From the NCBI RefSeq assembly GCF_002575655.3, contig NC_053039.3:239918622-239982621 (forward strand): a stretch of DNA of 64,000 bases. Direction: 5' to 3'. How positions within the stretch are numbered: position 1 is the first letter of the stretch; every line of letters begins with the position of its first letter. Below, in pieces: positions 1-10,415 of the stretch. This DNA is from Aegilops tauschii subsp. strangulata (lineage: Eukaryota; Streptophyta; Magnoliopsida; Poales; Poaceae). The translations under genes were made by a program, and so were the position numbers. The notes under the pieces were generated by a model. That model saw only the letters and a program-made list of their open reading frames with translations. It searched no databases and had not been told where the DNA came from.

Positions 1-695
1 TGAAATCATGGCACTCGGGCCCTAGTGACAAGCATTAAGCATAGCAAAGTCATAGCAACATCAATCTCAGAACATAGTGGATACTAGGGACCAAACCCTA
101 ACAAAACTAACTCGATTACATGATAGATCTCATCCAACCCATCACTGTCCAGCAAGCCTACGATGGAATTACTCACGCACGGCGTTGAGCATCATGAAAT
201 TGGTGATGGAGGATGGTTGATGATGACGACGACGGATTCCCCTCTCCGGAGCCCCGAACGGACTCCCGATCAGCCCTCCCGAGAGGTTTTCGGGCTTGGC
301 GGCGGCTCCGTATCGTAAAACGTGATGAATCCTTCTCTCTAGTTGTTTTCTCCCCGAACACGAATATATGGAGTTGGAGTTGAGGTAGGTGGAGCGTCAG
401 GGAGCCCACGAGGCAGGGGGGCGCACCCAGGGGGGCAGGCGCGCCCCCACCCTCGTGGACAGGGTGTGGGCCCCCTGACGTGGATTCTTCTTCCACTATT
501 TTTAATATTTTCCAAAAATATGTTCCGTGGAGTTTCAGGTCATTCTGAGAACTTTTGTTTCTGCACATAAATAACACCATGGAAAGTCTGCTGAAAACAG
601 CGACAGTCCGGGTTAGTTCCATTTAAATCATGCAAGTTAGAGTCCAAAACAAGGGCAAAAGTGTTTGGAAAAGTAGATACGACGGAGACGTATCA
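1..695 (-). repeat. 3' LTR of A1, left part outside the window
   Basis: This is nearly identical to 7349-8036 and ends in TATCA, directly followed by the polypurine tract. It holds a GC-rich inverted repeat (406-458) and, 36 bp further along the minus strand, a TATA-like box at 363-370. The matching minus-strand promoter is expected in U3. Only the part from the GC block to the minus-strand 5' end, plus some U5-side sequence, is visible. Confidence 0.88.
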
Positions 696-710
696 ACTCC
701 CCCAAGCTTA
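696..710 (-). other. Polypurine tract of A1
   Basis: On the minus strand this reads AAGCTTGGGGGAGT and abuts the TGATACG start of the LTR. A purine run at this place primes plus-strand DNA synthesis, so it fixes the orientation of the element. Confidence 0.8.
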
Positions 711-2706
711 AACCTTTGCTTGTCCTCAAGCAATTAAGTTGATAAACTGAAAGTGATAAAGAAAAACTTTTACAAACTCTGTTTGCTCTTGTTGTTGTAA
801 ATATGTAAAGCTAGCATTCAAGTTTTCAGCAAAGATTATAACTAACCACATTCACAATAACACTTAGGTCTCATGTTTACTCATGTCAATGGCATAATCA
901 ACTAGCGAGCAATAATAATAAATCTCGGATGACAACACTTTCTCAAAACAATCATGATATGATATAACAAGATGGTATCTCGCTAGCCCTTTCTGAGACC
1001 GCAAAACATAAATGCAGAGCACCTTTAAAGATCAAGGACTGACTAAACATTGTAATTCATGGTAAAAGAGATCCAGTCATTGTCACACCCAATATAAATT
1101 AATAGTAATGGATGCAAATGAAAGCGGTGCTCTCCAGCTGGTGATTTTTAATAAGAGGGTGATGACTCAACATAAAAGTAAATAGATAGGCCCTTCGCAA
1201 AGCGAAGCAGGGATTTGTAGAGGTGCCAGAGCTCGATTTCGAAACAGAGATAACTAATATTTTGAGCCGCATAATTTTATTGTCAACATAACAACCAAGA
1301 AATGGCGATATCTTCCATGCTACACACATTATAGGCGGTTCCCAAACAGAATGGTAAAGTTTATACTCCCCCTCCACTAACAAGCATCAATCCATGGCTT
1401 GCTCGAAACAACGAGTGCCTCCAACTAACAACAGTCCCAGGGGGAGTTTTGTTTGCAATTATTTTGATTTAGTTTCCATAAAGCATGGGACTAGGCATCC
1501 CGGTTACCAACCATTTTCTCGTGAGTGAGGAGCGGAGTCCACTCCTCTTGAGAATAACCCGCCTAGCATGGAAGATACCGACAGCCCTAGTTGGTACATG
1601 AGCTATTCGAGCATACAAAACAGAATTTCATTTGAAGGTTTAGAGTTTGGCACATACAAATTTACTTGGAACGGCAGGTAGATACCGCATATAGGAAGGT
1701 ATAGTGGACTCATATGGAATAACTTTGGGGTTTTAAGGGATTGGATGCACAAGCAGTATTCCCGCTTAGTACAAGTGAAGGCTAGCAAAAGACTAGGAAG
1801 CGACCAACTAGAGAGCGACAACAGTCATGAACATGCATTAAAATTAATAAACATTGAGTACAAGCATGAGTAGGATATAATCCACCACGAACATAAATAT
1901 TGTGAAGGCTATGTTGATTTGTTTCAACTACATGTGTGAACATGTGCCAAGTCGAGTCACTTAAATCATTCAAAGGAGGATACCACCCCACTATACCACA
2001 TCACAACCATTTTAATAGCATGTTGGCACGCAAGGTAAACCATTATATCTCATAGCTAATCAAGCATGGCACAAGCAACTATAATCTCTAATTGTCATTG
2101 CAAACATGTTTATTCATAATAGGCTGAATCAGGAATGATGAACTAATCATATTTACAAAAACAAGAGAGGTCGAGTTCATACCAGATTTTCTCGTCTCAG
2201 TCAGTCCATCATATATCGTCATAATTGCCTTTCACTTACACGACCGAACGATGTGAATAATAATAAGAGTGCACGTGCATTGGACTAAGCTGGAATCTGC
2301 GAGCATTCAATAAATAGGAGAAGACAAGGCAATATGGGCTCTTGGTTAAATCAACAATAATGCATATAAGAGCCACTTCAACAATTTAATCATGGTCTTC
2401 TCCTATCGACTCCCAAAGAAAAGAAAAGAAATAAAACTATTTACACGGGAAAGCTCCCAACAAGCAAAAGAAGAACGGGAAATCTTTTTGCAGCAAGAAA
2501 AGTAAACTAGCTAAAGCTACACTAAATATTTTTTCTTAAGATTTATTACACACGCAAGAAGAAAGTGTAAAAAGAAAATAAACTAGCATGGATATTACAG
2601 TGAAAAAGTATGCGCACCGACATCTAGCAATGAGTGTGTGAACATGAATGTAATGTCGGTGGGAAATACGTACTCCCCCAAGCTTAGGCTTTTGGCCTAA
2701 GTTGGT
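711..2706 (-). other. Non-coding 3' interior of A1
   Basis: This is AT-rich sequence with no reading frame that resembles a retrotransposon protein. The open frames on either strand are short and look random. A second purine run of the AAGCTTGGGGGAGT type lies at about 2674-2690, just beyond the small ORF at 2707-3030. It may be an old or internal polypurine tract. Confidence 0.6.
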
Positions 2707-3030
2707 TTATTGCCACGGATGGCCTGGCGGATATCCATAGTTATAGCTGGGGTCGTACTGAGATGCAGCGGCTATTGCATCGTGGGCTGCAGCTTGGAGG
2801 CGAGCTGTCCTCGTCCTCTTTTCGTACTCACTTGCATCCTCCCTGGTTATAAAATGTTTTCCTTTTGCCTGAAAGTCAAAGAGAGCAGGAGCAGGGAGAA
2901 TAATATTGACAGGGCGACGCCTGTCAAAGATTAGTCGGTACTGGAGAGGTGGTTCATTCCTCTGAAAAATTTCTGAAATTTTTAGTAACTTCAAATAAAA
3001 GTGAACCAAGCTCAACAAAATTGATAGCAA
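2707..3030 (-). CDS. Small ORF in the 3' interior of A1, unknown product
   Basis: The frame has 107 codons on the minus strand. The N-terminal third is hydrophobic (MLSILLSLVHFYLKLLKI) and could be a membrane segment or simply read-through of non-coding DNA. The middle is basic (IFDRRRPVN). The C-terminus is rich in Ala, Tyr and Pro and ends GYPPGHPWQ just before the stop. Athila elements can carry an env-like frame downstream of pol, and this frame sits where the remnant of such a gene would lie. I see no motif that proves it. It may be the last exon of a degraded downstream ORF or a chance frame. Confidence 0.3.
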   Translation of the reverse strand: MLSILLSLVHFYLKLLKISEIFQRNEPPLQYRLIFDRRRPVNIILPAPALFDFQAKGKHFITREDASEYEKRTRTARLQAAAHDAIAAASQYDPSYNYGYPPGHPWQ

Positions 3031-3739
3031 CTACTCCTACAAGTGCCTAGAGAATATATCATGCATTAGAACTACTTGGAACCATATAAATTTGACATGC
3101 AAGCTCAAGAACATGGTCACGTAGGCAGCACAAATTTGCAATGAATAAAGCACTAGAACAAAAACTAATTGGACCAATGGAGGAGTCACATACCAAGGAA
3201 CAATCCCCCCAAGCAGTTTTGTGAGAGGTGCTGTGAGCAAGGAGATCGAAAATCATAGCAAAACGAGCTAGAACTCGTGCTTGAGCTGGATGGTGATTTT
3301 TTTGGGAGGAAGAAGAAGTGTGTGGGTGCAGGAATAAGTGGAGGGGAGCCACCGTGGGCCCACGAGGCAGGGGGCGCGCCCTGTAGGGGTGGGCGCGCCC
3401 TGGACCCTCGTGGCCAGGTGTTTGCTCCCCTGCTGTGTTCTCAGTGCCAGATATTCTCAAATATTCTAGAAAAAATCATATTTTAATTTCAGGGCATTTG
3501 GAGAACTTTTATTTTCGGGGTATTTTTATATTGCTCGAATAATTCAGAAAACAGACAGAAAATACTATTTTTACTTTATTTCAACTAAATAATAGAAAGT
3601 AAAAGGAGGGTACAGAAGGTTGTGCCTTCTACTTTCATCCATCTGATGCTCATCAAAAGGAATCCACTAACAAGGTTGATCAAGTCTTGTTAACAAACTC
3701 ATTCCGAATCGCATGAAACCGGAGAAATTTCGAATAACA
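3031..3739 (-). other. Non-coding spacer of A1 with a GC-rich inverted repeat
   Basis: No protein similarity is visible. At 3360-3412 there is a GC-rich module with CCACGAGG at one end, CCTCGTGG at the other and GGCGCGCC blocks inside. It is the same design as in the LTRs of A1 and of the element at 47111-54121. A purine/pyrimidine-skewed stretch at about 3540-3610 follows the module. Confidence 0.6.
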
Positions 3740-6560
3740 CTATGTTACCTCAACAGGGATATGCACATCCCCGATAATAAGAATATCATATCTCTTTTTG
3801 AAAGTAGGAACAGGAAATTCGAAACCTCCAAAAATAATTGATGGAATTTTTTCAATAGAATTGATACTATGAACTTGAGGTTGTTTCCTCGGAAAGTGTA
3901 CCGTATGCTCATTACCATTAACATGAAAAGTGACATTGCCTTTGTTGCAATCAATAACAGCCCCTGCAGTATTCAAAAAGGGTCTTCCAAGAATAATAGA
4001 CATACTATCGTCCTCGGGAATATCAAGAATAACAAAGTCCGTTAAAATAGTAACATTTGCAACCACAACAGGCACATCCTCACAAATACCGACAGGTATA
4101 GCAGTTGATTTATCGGCCATTTACAAAGATATTTCAGTAGGTGTCAACTTATTCAAATCAAGTCTACGATATAAAGAGAGAGGCATAAGACTAACACCGG
4201 CTCCAAGATCACATAAAGCAGTTTTAACATAGTTTCTTTTAATGGAGCATGGTATAGTGGGTACTCCTAGATCTCCAAGTTTCTTTGGTATTCCACCCTT
4301 AAAGGTATAATTAGCAAGCATGGTAGAAATTTCAGCTTCCAGTATCTTTCTTTTATTAGTAACAATTTCTTTCATATACTTAGCATAAGGATTCATTTTG
4401 AGCATATCCGTTAATCGCATACGCAAAAAGATAGGTCTAATCATTTCAGCAAAGCGCTCAAAGTCCTCATCATCCTTTTTCTTGGATGGTTTGGGAGGAA
4501 AGGGCATGGATTTCTGAACCCATGGTTCTCTTTCTTTACCGTGTTTCCTAGCAACAAAGTCTCTCTTATCATAACGTTGATTCTTTGATTGTGGGTTATC
4601 AAGATCAACAGCAGGTTCAATTTCTACTTCATTATCATTGCTAGGTTGAGCATCATCATGAACATCATTATTAATATTTTCACTAGGTTCATGTTCATTT
4701 CCAGATTGTGTTTCAGCATCAGAAATAGAAATATCATTTGGATTCTCAGGTGGTTCTGCAATAGGTTCATTAGAAGCATGCAAAGTCCTATTATTTTTCC
4801 TTTTCTTCTTTTTAGAAGGACTAGGTGCATCAATATTATTTCTCTGAGAATCTTGTTCAATTCTCTTAGGGTGGCCTTCAGGATACAAAGGTTCCTGAGT
4901 CATTTTACCAGTTCTAGTAGCCACTCTAACAACATAATCATTATTCTTACTATTCAATTCATTGAGCAAATCATTTTGAGCTTTAAGTACTTTTCTACTT
5001 GAGTGGTAACCATAGAAGCATGTTTACTAATGAGTTTAAGTTCACCTTTACCCCTAGACATATAATCACCCAAGTGTTCGAGCATATCGGAATTGTATTT
5101 CAATTGTCTACCAAAATAAGCATTGAAGTTTTCTTGTTTGACAATAAAATTATCAAACTCTTCTAAACATTGTCTAGCAGACTTATAGTGAGGAATATCA
5201 CCTTCATCAAATCTATAGAGAGAATTTACCTTTACTACCTGTGTCGGGTTATCAAGACCATGTGTTTCTTCAATAGGTGACGGATTAAGATCATATATTT
5301 CTTCAACAGGCGGTAAATTATGACCATGTATTTCTTCAATAGGAGGTAAATTCTTAACATCTTTAGCTTTAATACCTTTCTCTTTCATAGATTTCTTTGC
5401 CTCTTGCATATCTTCAGGACTGAGAAATAGAACACCCCTCTTCTTCGGAGTTGGTTTAGGAATAGGCTCAGGAATTGGCTCAGGAAGTGTCTAATTATTT
5501 TCATTAGTCAACATATTATTCAATAGAATTTCAGCTTCATCCGGTGTTCTTTCCCTGAAACCAGAACCAGCACAACTATCCAGGTGGTCTCTGGAAGCAT
5601 CGGTTAGTCCATTATACAAGATATCAAGTATTTCATTTTTCTTGAGAGGATGATCAGGCAAAGAATTAAGTAATTGGAGAAGCCCCCCTCAAGCTTGTGG
5701 GAGACTCTCTTCTTCAGTTTGCACAAAATTATATATTTCCCTTAAGGCAGCTTGTTTCTTATGAGCAGGGAAATATTTAGCAGAGAAGTAATAAATCATA
5801 TCCTAGGGACTACGCACACAACCAGGATCAAGAGAATTAAACCATATCTTAGCATCACCCTTTAATGAGAACGGAAATATTTTAAGGATATAAAGGTAGC
5901 GAGATTTCTCATCATTAGTGAACAGGGTGGCTATATCATTTAATTTAGTAAGATGTGCCACAACAGTTTCAGATTCATAGCCATAAAAAGGATCAGATTC
6001 AACCAAAGTAATTATATCAGGATCAACAGAGAATTCATATCCTTATTAGTAACACAGATAGGTGAAGTAGCAAAAGCAGGGTCAGGTTTCATTCTAGCAT
6101 TAAGAGATCGCTGCTTCCATTTAGCTAATAATTTCTTAAGATCACTTCTATCATTGCAAGCAAGAATAGCTCTAGCGGATTCTTCATCCAGAACATAACC
6201 CTTAGGCAGAACAGGCAATTCATATTTATTAGGGGGAGAGTCTTCATCATCACTATCTTCAATATTATCAGTTTCAATAATTTCATTCTCTCTAGCACTA
6301 GCAAGTTGTTCATCAAGAAATTCACCAAGTGGCACAGTAGTATCGAGCATAGAAGTAGTTTCATCATAAGTATCATGCATAGCAGAAGTGGCATCATCAA
6401 TAACATGTGACATATTAGAATGAATAGCAGAAGCAGGTTTAGGTGTCGCAAGCTTACTCAAAACAGAAGGTCAATCAAGTACAGAGCTAGATGGCAGTTC
6501 CTTACCTCCCCTCTTAGTTGAGGGATAAATTGTTGTTTTTGCGTCTTTCAAGTTCTTCAT
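3740..6560 (-). pseudogene. Degraded Athila-type gag-protease
   Basis: The frame starts with ATG at 6560, about 50 bp inside the tRNA-Asp primer site. It is open in pieces: 6560-6012 (with a TGA near 6472), 6006-5803, 5409-4954, 4969-4121 and 4120-3740. The segment at 5803-6006 has the capsid-like motif RYLYILKIFPFSLKGDAKIWF, as in the retrotransposon gag domain. The 4121-4969 part has a Lys-rich, acidic linker and then a retropepsin-like active-site loop, ALCDLGAGVSLMPLSLYRRL, with its catalytic Asp intact. A TAA at 4121-4123 separates it from the rest of the protease fold, which contains SIILGRPFLNTAGAVIDC at 3740-4120. No reverse transcriptase follows. The several stops and frameshifts make it a pseudogene. 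Confidence 0.82.
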
Positions 6561-6609
6561 AGTGACCAGCAGATATAAATCCCAAGTGACTCAAAGAATA
6601 GAGCTATGC

Positions 6610-6627
6610 TCCCCGACAATGGCGCCA
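6610..6627 (-). other. Primer-binding site of A1 (tRNA-Asp type)
   Basis: On the minus strand it reads TGGCGCCATTGTCGGGGA, 11 bp inside the LTR. It matches the complement of the 3' end of plant tRNA-Asp(GUC) except at two positions, both G/C to A/T changes on the reading strand. Confidence 0.8.
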
Positions 6628-6638
6628 GAAAATAGTCT

Positions 6639-8036
6639 TGATAACCCACAAGTATAGGGGATCGCAACAGTTTTCGAGGGTAGAGTATTCAACCCAAATT
6701 TATTGATTCAACACAAGGGGAGCCAAAGAATATTCTCAAGTATTAGAAGTTGAGTTGTCAATTCAACCACACCTGGATAACTTAGTATCTGCAGCAAAGT
6801 ATTCAGTAGCAAAGTAATACTGAAGTAACGGTAACGATAGCAAAAGTAATATTTTTGGGTTTTGTAGTGATTGTAACAGTAGCAACGGAAAACTAAATAA
6901 GCGAAGAACAATATGTGAAAAGCTCGTAGGCATTGGATCGGTGATGGAGAATTATGCCGGATGCGGTTCATCATGTAACAATCATAACATAGGGTGACAC
7001 AGAACTAGCTCCAATTCATCAATGTAATGTAGGCATGTATTCCGAATATAGTCATACGTGCTTATGGAAAAGAACTTGCATGACATCTTTTTTCCTACCC
7101 TCCCGTGGCAGCGGGGTCCTAATGGAAACTAAGGGATATTAAGGTCTCCTTTTAATAGAGTGTCAGACCAAAGCATTAACACATAATGAATACATGAACT
7201 CCTCAAACTATGGTCATCACCGGGAGTGGTCCCGATTATTGTCACTTCGGGGTTGCCGGATCATAACACATAGTAGGTGACTATAGACTTGCAAGATAGG
7301 ATCAAGAACTTACATATATTCATGAAAACATAATAGGTTCAGATCTGAAATCATGGCATTCGGGCCTTAGTGACAAGCATTAAGCATAGCAAAGTCATAG
7401 CAACATCAATCTCAGAACATAGTGGATACTAGGGATCAAACCCTAACAAAACTAACTCGATTACATGATAGATCTCATCCAACCCATCACCGTCCAGCAA
7501 GCCTATGATGGAATTACTCACGCACGGCGGTGAGCATCATGAAATTGGTGATGGAGGATGGTTGACGATGACGACGGCGACGGATTCCCCTCTCCGGAGC
7601 CCCGAACGGACTCCAGATCAGCCCTCCCGAGAGGTTTTAGGGCTTGGCGGCGGCTCCGTATCGTAAAACGTGATGAATCCTTCTCTCTGGTTTTTTCTTC
7701 CCGAACATGAATATATGGAGTTGGAGTTGAGGTAGGTGGAGCGTCAGGGGGCCCACGAGGCAGGGGCGCGCCCAGGGGGGTAGGCGCGCCCCCACCCTCA
7801 TGGACAGGGTGTGGGCCCCCTGACGTGGATTCTTCTTCCAGTATTTTTAATATTTTCCAAAAATATGTTCCGTGGAGTTTCAGGTCATTCGAGAACTTTT
7901 GTTTCTGCACATAAATAACACCATGGAAAGTCTGCTGAAAACAGTGTCAGTCCGGGTTAGTTCCATTCAAATCATGCAAGTTAGAGTCCAAAACAAGGGT
8001 AAAAGTGTTTGGAAAAGTAGATACGACGGAGACGTA
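6639..8036 (-). repeat. 5' LTR of A1, cut at its outer end
   Basis: This is about 1.4 kb, beginning TGATAACCC at the internal side and matching the left LTR from 7349 on. It contains the GC-rich inverted repeat at 7753-7803 (the outer arm has one mismatch here) and the minus-strand TATA-like CATATATT near 7708-7715. The expected terminal TATCA is replaced at 8036 by foreign sequence. Confidence 0.87.
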
Positions 8037-8040
8037 CCAG

Positions 8041-8712
8041 TCACCGAGGCCTGTCTTGGAGGTGGGGCGTGGTCTTGGCGCCCGCGCGCCGCACCTCCAC
8101 GGCAAGCGGCGCGGGGCCCTGCTGCGGCAAGCGATCCTGACGCGGCGGTGCGGGAAGCGGTGGAGCGTTCTCTTGCGGGCGAGGGGCTTCTTGGCAGGTT
8201 CCTTCTCCGCGCGCGGGCGCCGGACGCGGTGGGTCGTGCCGCGGAGCTGCGTGCCTTGGCGCCAGGGCGCCGTCTTGGTGCAGAGGTGGTGGAGGGGCTC
8301 CGTGAGCCATGCCGCCCGCGGCTGGCGGAGGGCGAGGCAGCGAGAGGGACGGCGCAGGGGAGCCCCCTGCGGCACTGACAAGCTCGGCGATGCGGTCAAG
8401 CCAGTCCTCGTAGAGGTCGTCGACGGGGCGGTAGCGCGGGAGCTCGCGCACCATGCACAGAGCGGCCTGCGCATCCGCGGGGGCGCGACGAGCGTGGGAT
8501 GACGAACCGGCCGGGGTCAGCGATGGAGTGGCGGTTCGGCCGCCCCGCCGCACAGAGGGGTGCAGCGAGGATGCTTGCTGCTCGTTCCCCGCCAGGCCGT
8601 TGGCGGCAGGCGACGGAGAACGACGGGGTGGCCCGCCGACGGGAGCTGTCTGGGCGACGCGGGCGACGAGGGCAGCCCGACGCTTAGCGTGAGCTCGGCG
8701 AGCGTCCGCCAT
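8041..8712 (-). pseudogene. N-terminal part of Tat-like gag (T4)
   Basis: An uninterrupted 223-codon frame starts MADARRAHAKRRAALVARVA. It is rich in Arg, Ala and Pro, as the N-terminal extension of gag is in this family. It shares long blocks with the gag at 10416-12032 (for example GNEQQASSLHPSVR and the DDLYE region) and has the intact WLDRIAEL stretch that is frameshifted there. The capsid domain proper, which follows in the other copy, is missing because the fragment ends at 8037. The stop at 8041-8043 comes from the junction. High GC and many overlapping open frames on the other strand are expected here and are not separate genes. Confidence 0.7.
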
Positions 8713-8784
8713 GGATACGATGAAGCAACGGGGCGCGGAGCGACGGAAGGGAAGCTTCGACGCACCCGTACCTGGCGTGCCAAA

Positions 8785-9310
8785 TGTCGGATCTCGGGTT
8801 CCGGCAAAACCCTCAAGGTTCGAACACTTGGGTGCGCACGAAGATCTCCCCCTACCGATCCATGCTCTATGTTTGCTAAGATCTCAAGGACTAACTCGAC
8901 GAACTCGCAGCACAAAAGACGCAAGATTTATACTGGTTCGGGCCACCGTTGTGGTGTAATACCCTACTCAAGTGTGGTGGTGGTGGATTGCCTCTTGGGT
9001 TGAGGATGAACAGTACAAGGGGAAGAACAGCCTCCTGAGGCGAGGTGTTCTTGTGCTTGGTGGGTGTGAGGATGGGATGGATCGAGTCCAAGATGAGATG
9101 CCTCCGAATGAGTTTGAGACGAGTCTCCTTCCTACTGTGGTGGCTAATCCTATTTCTAGAGGCCCTGGTCCTCTCCCCAAATATTGAGCATGAAGGGAGC
9201 CAGCAACGGCCAATTTGAAAGGGGACAGCTAGTACAGCTTATCTTGACAAAAGCAGTCTTCGCCTGCAAAAGGCTCTGATGGTGACGCCGCCTTGGGCTC
9301 CACGGTGACC
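8785..9310 (-). repeat. LTR fragment of T4 with adjoining primer site (8767-8784)
   Basis: The inner LTR edge is TGTCGGATCTCGGG at 8785. Beside it the minus strand reads TTTGGCACGCCAGGTACGGG, the primer-site position of the family, with one base changed in the GGCGCGCC core seen in T1 and T2. The outer part of the LTR is missing from about 9310, where an Angela LTR fragment begins. Confidence 0.8.
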
Positions 9311-9618
9311 TGCGTCGGTAGAACATCATCATCGTCACCACGCCGTCGTGCTGACAAAACTCTCCCTCAACACTCGGCCGGATCGGAGTTCGAGGGACGT
9401 CATCGAGCTGAACGTGTGCTGAACTCGGAGGTGCTGTGCGTTCGGTACTTGATCGGTTGGATCGTGAAGACGTATGACTACATCAACCGCGTTGTGTTAA
9501 CGCTTCCACTTTCGGTCTACAAGGGTACTTGGACAACACTCTCCCCTCTCGTTGCTATGCATCACCATGATCTTGCGTGTGCGTAGGAATTTTTTTGAAA
9601 TTACTACGTTCCCCAACA
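9311..9618 (+). repeat. 3' end of an Angela-type Copia LTR, 308-bp fragment
   Basis: This is the reverse complement of about 56192-56500, the outer part of the Angela LTR. It ends with the LTR terminus TTCCCCAACA at 9618. The other end lies inside the LTR. It is wedged exactly between two inverted Tat-like copies and has no partner LTR nearby. Confidence 0.85.
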
Positions 9619-10342
9619 ACGAGGAGCGGAGATATCAAGGCGGGGCAAACCTGACGAGGCTCTCGTGACGTGAGCCATGACGATCGGGACCAGACGGGCG
9701 CCAGGCGGGCGCCTGCGCACGCAACGTCCTTGTTTCCTCTTTGGTACTAAGGAGGCAAGCACAGGCGAGGAGTACCGAGGCATCAGGCAAAGGTTGCCAT
9801 ATCGGTGCAACGAGACCAAGACCAGAAGGACGGCTGGATGGAGGTCATCATGGAGCCCAAGACGGCGTCACCACCAGAGCCTTTCGTAGGCGAAGACCAC
9901 TTTTGTCAGGATAGTTTTTACTAGTTGTCCCCCTTCAAATTTGCCCGCCGTTGTTGGCTCCCTTCCCGCTCAATATTTGGGGAGAGGACCACGGCCTATA
10001 TAAGTAGAACTAGCCACCACAGTAGGGGCATCTCAGCTTGGTCTGATCTGATCGAGAGCCTACCCTAGCTACAAGAACACCTCAACCTCAGAAGGCTGTT
10101 CTCCCCCTTGTACTGTTCATCATCAGCCCAAGAGGCAATCCACCACCACCACACTGGAGTAGGGTATTACACCACAACGGTGGCCCAAACCAGTATAAAT
10201 CTCGTGTCTTTCTATGTTGCGAGTTCATCGAGTTCGTCCGCGAGATCTTAGTGAGCTAGGGCATGGATCGGTAGGAGGGAAAGACTTCGCGCGCACCCCG
10301 GAGTTCGAACCTTAAGGGTTTGCCGGAACCCCACATCCGACA
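9619..10342 (+). repeat. 5' LTR of T1, outer 182 bp missing, with TATA box
   Basis: It aligns base for base with 18091-18813 and ends CATCCGACA. A TATA box (CTATATAA) lies at about 9996-10003. The LTR starts abruptly at ACGAGGAGCGG, directly after the Angela fragment. Confidence 0.87.
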
Positions 10343-10344
10343 TT

Positions 10345-10361
10345 TGGCGCGCCAGGTAGGG
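10345..10361 (+). other. Primer-binding site of T1
   Basis: TGGCGCGCCAGGTAGGG lies 2 bp inside the 5' LTR. It has the TGG start expected for pairing with a tRNA CCA end. Which tRNA it is (perhaps tRNA-Arg) cannot be settled here. Confidence 0.7.
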
Positions 10362-10415
10362 CGGCACCGTAGCTTCCCTTCCGTCGATTCGTCGCCCCGT
10401 CGCTCCGTCGTCTCC

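Larger units (their letters stand above)
1..8036 (-). mobile_element. Athila-like Gypsy LTR retrotransposon (A1), incomplete, no polymerase
   Basis: Two matching LTRs (1-695 and 6639-8036) enclose a 5.9-kb internal region read on the minus strand. Next to the right LTR is a primer-binding site matching plant tRNA-Asp, which is typical of the Athila lineage. Next to the left LTR is a polypurine tract. The interior carries a broken gag-protease and no recognisable reverse transcriptase, RNase H or integrase, so the copy is non-autonomous. The 3' LTR begins before the window. The 5' LTR loses its last few bases at 8036, where unrelated Tat-like sequence begins, so no target duplication can be checked. 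The style recalls the Triticeae Sabrina/Fatima/WHAM group, but I cannot assign the family. Confidence 0.85.
8037..9310 (-). mobile_element. Fragment of a Tat-like Gypsy element (T4)
   Basis: Reading on the minus strand from 9310, it holds the 3' two-thirds of an LTR, a primer site and the N-terminal half of gag, which ends abruptly at 8037. It is the same family as the plus-strand element starting at 9619 and lies head-to-head with it, forming a long imperfect inverted repeat. Both ends are broken and no target duplication is visible. Confidence 0.85.

Noticed and set aside
2707..3030. Env-like gene of an Athila element
   Set aside because: Position would fit, but there is no signal peptide plus transmembrane arrangement and only 107 codons, so it is listed as an unknown small ORF.
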